DNA of 7,941 bases from Chryseobacterium sp. GTDB lineage: Bacteria; Bacteroidota; Bacteroidia; Flavobacteriales; Weeksellaceae. The notes beneath the pieces were generated by a model. The model was not told where the DNA came from and ran no database searches. It saw only the letters and a program-made list of their open reading frames with translations. The DNA lies in assembly GCA_030146295.1 (NCBI GenBank), contig JASLCD010000272.1:1-7941 (forward strand), given 5' to 3'. Numbering within the stretch: position 1 is the stretch's first letter; each line of letters starts with the position of its first letter. Below, piece after piece: positions 6,117-7,941 of this stretch. The translations under genes were made by a program, and so were the position numbers.

Positions 6117-7802
6117 ATGAAAAAGGTATTATTAGCTGCAGTTTTTTTAGCAGGTTTTAGTTTCTCTTTTGCACAGGAATCTAAAGCTAAAAGTAAAGAT
6201 CCAAACGAAGATAAAGATCTGATGACATGGTATCATAAAGATTTTGCAACTTCAAAAGTATATGGGGTAAATACGGCAAATGCTTATAAATATTTAGAAT
6301 CTAAAGGACTGAAGCCTAAAACCGTTGTGGTGGGAGTTTTGGATAGTGGAGTACAGGTAGACCATCCCGGATTGGTAAAAAACCTTTGGTCAAATCCCAA
6401 TGAAATTCCTGGAAACGGTAAAGATGATGACGGAAACGGATATATTGACGATGTTCATGGCTGGAACTTCATAGGAGGTAAAAACGGGGATATTGATATC
6501 GATAATATGGAAGTAACAAGGGTGGTTGCCAAATACAAACCTATTTTCGAAGGAAGTGATTCTACTAAGAATAAAGCCAATCAGGCTCAAATGAAAGAAG
6601 AGTTTGATATGTATATGAAAGCTAAAGATATGTTCAATAAAAAGAGTATCGAGGCTCAGCAGAATTTCAAGACCTATTCTATGTTGAATGAGCTCATTCC
6701 TAATATGGTAAAATTATTGGGAGGTAAGCCTGTAACAGCTGAAACACTTTCAGCAATTAAAGCCCCTACAGATCAGAAAGATGCCATCGCATTGGAATTC
6801 CTTGGGCAGATTTCTCAAAGCCCTGAATTCAAAGGGAAATCTTCTGCTGAATTTGAAAAAAAGATGAAGGAAGAGATGAAGGAAGCCATAGATCATTTTG
6901 CTCCGGCAGCAAAACAATATGATCTTTCATATGACCCTAGAAAGGAGATTGTAGGAGATAACTATGATGACTATTCTGAAAAAAACTATGGTAACAACCA
7001 TTACGAAGGACCGGATGCAGAGCATGGAACTCACGTAGCAGGAATCATTGCAGGGCTTCCGCAAGGAAAAGAAATTCAGTATGGTGTTGCTTCAAAGGTT
7101 GCTAAGATCATGTCTGTAAGAACAGTTCCAAACGGGGATGAAAGAGATAAAGATGTGGCCAATGCTATCCGATATGCCGTTGATAACGGGGCGAAAGTTT
7201 TAAATATGAGTTTTGGAAAACCTGTTTCTCCAGGTAAAAATGTAGTCTGGGATGCTTTTAAATATGCAGAAGATAAAGGTGTTCTTTTAGTGAAAGCTGC
7301 AGGCAATGAAAATGAAGATGTTGCAGAACATTTGGCATTTCCTACCAACTTTAAAAACGTTACAGATGAAAAACCATTTGTAAGCAACGTTCTTGTGGTA
7401 GGAGCAAGCACCAATAAAAACAACGCTTTAAGAGCTGATTTTTCTAACTTCAACAAAAAAATGGTCAATGTTTTCGCTCCGGGTGAAGAAATCTATTCTA
7501 CCGTTCCTAAAAACGAATACAAATACCTTCAGGGAACTTCTATGGCATCACCGGTGGTCGCAGGAGGAGCAGCTGTTTTATTAGCATATATGCCGGATCT
7601 GAAACCTTACCAGATTATTGAAGCGCTTGTGAAAAGCAGCAATCCAAGCACAGCAAACGGATTTGCCGATGAGTCTCAGGCAGGCGGGGTTATTGACCTG
7701 AAAAGAGCCGCAGAATACGCGTATACCAATTTTTACAAGGGAAAACCGTCAGGCACTACTAGTAAGCCTTCGAAATCCATAAAAAAGGCTGTTAAAAAAT
7801 AA
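6117..7802 (+). CDS. Secreted subtilisin-like serine peptidase (family S8)
   Basis: This 561-residue protein has a signal peptide (MKKVLLAAVFLAGFSFSFAQ, probable cleavage near residues 19-20) and a subtilase domain. The catalytic triad is complete: D76 in GVLDSGVQVDHPG, H303 in EHGTHVAG, S475 in GTSMASP; the oxyanion asparagine is N397 in AAGNEN. An Asp/Asn-rich loop (about 100-113, DDDGNGYIDD) looks like a calcium-binding site. Asp and His are 227 residues apart, against about 30-40 in subtilisin, because of a Lys/Glu-rich, probably helical insert at about 135-290. There is no recognisable I9-type propeptide and no type IX secretion C-terminal domain. The protein ends in a basic Ser/Thr/Pro/Lys-rich tail (about 542-561). 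It is likely periplasmic or outer-membrane-associated; the substrate is unknown. The gene ends in a strong terminator and stands alone or with the WbqC gene. Confidence 0.93.
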   Translation: MKKVLLAAVFLAGFSFSFAQESKAKSKDPNEDKDLMTWYHKDFATSKVYGVNTANAYKYLESKGLKPKTVVVGVLDSGVQVDHPGLVKNLWSNPNEIPGNGKDDDGNGYIDDVHGWNFIGGKNGDIDIDNMEVTRVVAKYKPIFEGSDSTKNKANQAQMKEEFDMYMKAKDMFNKKSIEAQQNFKTYSMLNELIPNMVKLLGGKPVTAETLSAIKAPTDQKDAIALEFLGQISQSPEFKGKSSAEFEKKMKEEMKEAIDHFAPAAKQYDLSYDPRKEIVGDNYDDYSEKNYGNNHYEGPDAEHGTHVAGIIAGLPQGKEIQYGVASKVAKIMSVRTVPNGDERDKDVANAIRYAVDNGAKVLNMSFGKPVSPGKNVVWDAFKYAEDKGVLLVKAAGNENEDVAEHLAFPTNFKNVTDEKPFVSNVLVVGASTNKNNALRADFSNFNKKMVNVFAPGEEIYSTVPKNEYKYLQGTSMASPVVAGGAAVLLAYMPDLKPYQIIEALVKSSNPSTANGFADESQAGGVIDLKRAAEYAYTNFYKGKPSGTTSKPSKSIKKAVKK

Positions 7803-7806
7803 TTTA

Positions 7807-7863
7807 TCTCCCTGTGTTCAAGGAGAAACCATAAAAAGTCCGAATTTTTTTCGGACTTTTTAT
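7807..7863 (+). terminator. Strong intrinsic terminator after the S8 peptidase gene
   Basis: Bases 7831-7844 pair perfectly with 7850-7863 (14 bp, G-C-rich centre GTCCG/CGGAC) around a five-T loop, flanked by A residues before and T residues after, so it could work in both directions. A smaller hairpin lies just upstream, TCTCC (7807-7811) with GGAGA (7822-7826). The main stem starts 28 bases after the peptidase stop codon. Confidence 0.9.
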
Positions 7864-7878
7864 TTTTTATTTTAAATT

Positions 7879-7902
7879 TTGGCACGGTTTTTTGTAACTT
7901 TA
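7879..7902 (+). promoter_or_regulatory. Possible promoter of the last gene (sigma-54-like or -7 type)
   Basis: TTGGCACGG at 7879-7887 is an exact match to the -24 half of sigma-54 promoters, and TTGTA at 7892-7896 resembles the -12 half (TTGCA). The GG to G(T) spacing is one base longer than usual. An overlapping alternative is TAACTTTA at 7895-7902, which matches seven of eight positions of the Bacteroidota -7 box TAnnTTTG counting the free ones, but lacks a well-spaced TTG. The start codon follows at 7928. Confidence 0.35.
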
Positions 7903-7927
7903 TAGTAACAAAATAATAAACAACAAA

Positions 7928-7941
7928 ATGAAAAAGTTACT
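7928..7941 (+). CDS. Start of an unidentified gene (5' end only)
   Basis: An ATG at 7928 opens a frame reading MKKL followed by a leucine codon (CT plus any base) at the window edge. It lies after a terminator and a promoter-like motif, with an A-rich leader (AACAACAAA-type) common before Bacteroidota genes. The Met-Lys-Lys-Leu-Leu beginning fits a signal peptide, but five residues cannot identify the product. Confidence 0.55.

Noticed and set aside
7076..7468. Minus-strand open frame of 130 codons inside the S8 peptidase gene
   Set aside because: It is opposite a well-supported coding region covering conserved subtilase motifs, and its translation is a leucine/threonine/serine-rich shadow with no recognisable domain.
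1..7941. parS site for ParB near parAB
   Set aside because: I looked for the TGTTNCACGTGAAACA-type palindrome and found no close match, not even a CACGTG core. It may lie outside the window.
1..7941. Mobile element, defence system or other accessory island
   Set aside because: All genes are collinear housekeeping or envelope genes with similar base composition; no transposase, integrase, toxin-antitoxin pair or direct-repeat boundary is visible.

Overview
The window looks like a core chromosomal segment from a flavobacterium of the Chryseobacterium/Elizabethkingia type (Bacteroidota, Weeksellaceae). This rests on low GC with A-rich leaders and few Shine-Dalgarno sites, on Bacteroidota-specific families (DUF5683, the large LepB form, a WbqC-like protein), and on a gene order familiar from that group. 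The genus is inferred from protein resemblance, not from a search. All eight complete or nearly complete genes lie on the + strand, no gap exceeds about 150 bases, and I see no insertion sequence, CRISPR array, tRNA or rRNA.

Layout. Bases 1-265 are the 3' end of a gene with a TonB-type C-terminal domain. Bases 266-432 form an AT-rich gap with two perfect, inverted DnaA-box sequences whose palindrome can also fold as a terminator. Then come parA (433-1206), parB (1275-2165), a DUF5683 gene overlapping parB by one base (2165-2803), dapB (2864-3565), a gap with a long imperfect hairpin (3604-3665), and lepB (3701-5347). A hairpin terminator (5372-5402) ends almost on the start of a WbqC-family gene (5408-6031). 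A secreted subtilisin-like S8 peptidase follows (6117-7802), with a strong terminator (7831-7863). The first codons of another gene (7928 onward) sit behind a possible -24/-12-type promoter.

How the genes fit together. ParA and ParB drive chromosome partitioning and normally lie near the replication origin, so the DnaA-box pair just upstream is the most interesting non-coding signal. DapB makes the diaminopimelate/lysine precursor for peptidoglycan, LepB removes signal peptides from exported proteins, and DUF5683 and the S8 peptidase carry signal peptides themselves. The region therefore mixes chromosome segregation with cell-envelope housekeeping. I see no clear candidate for an undescribed multi-gene system. 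The findings are mostly non-coding structures and unusual domain architectures.
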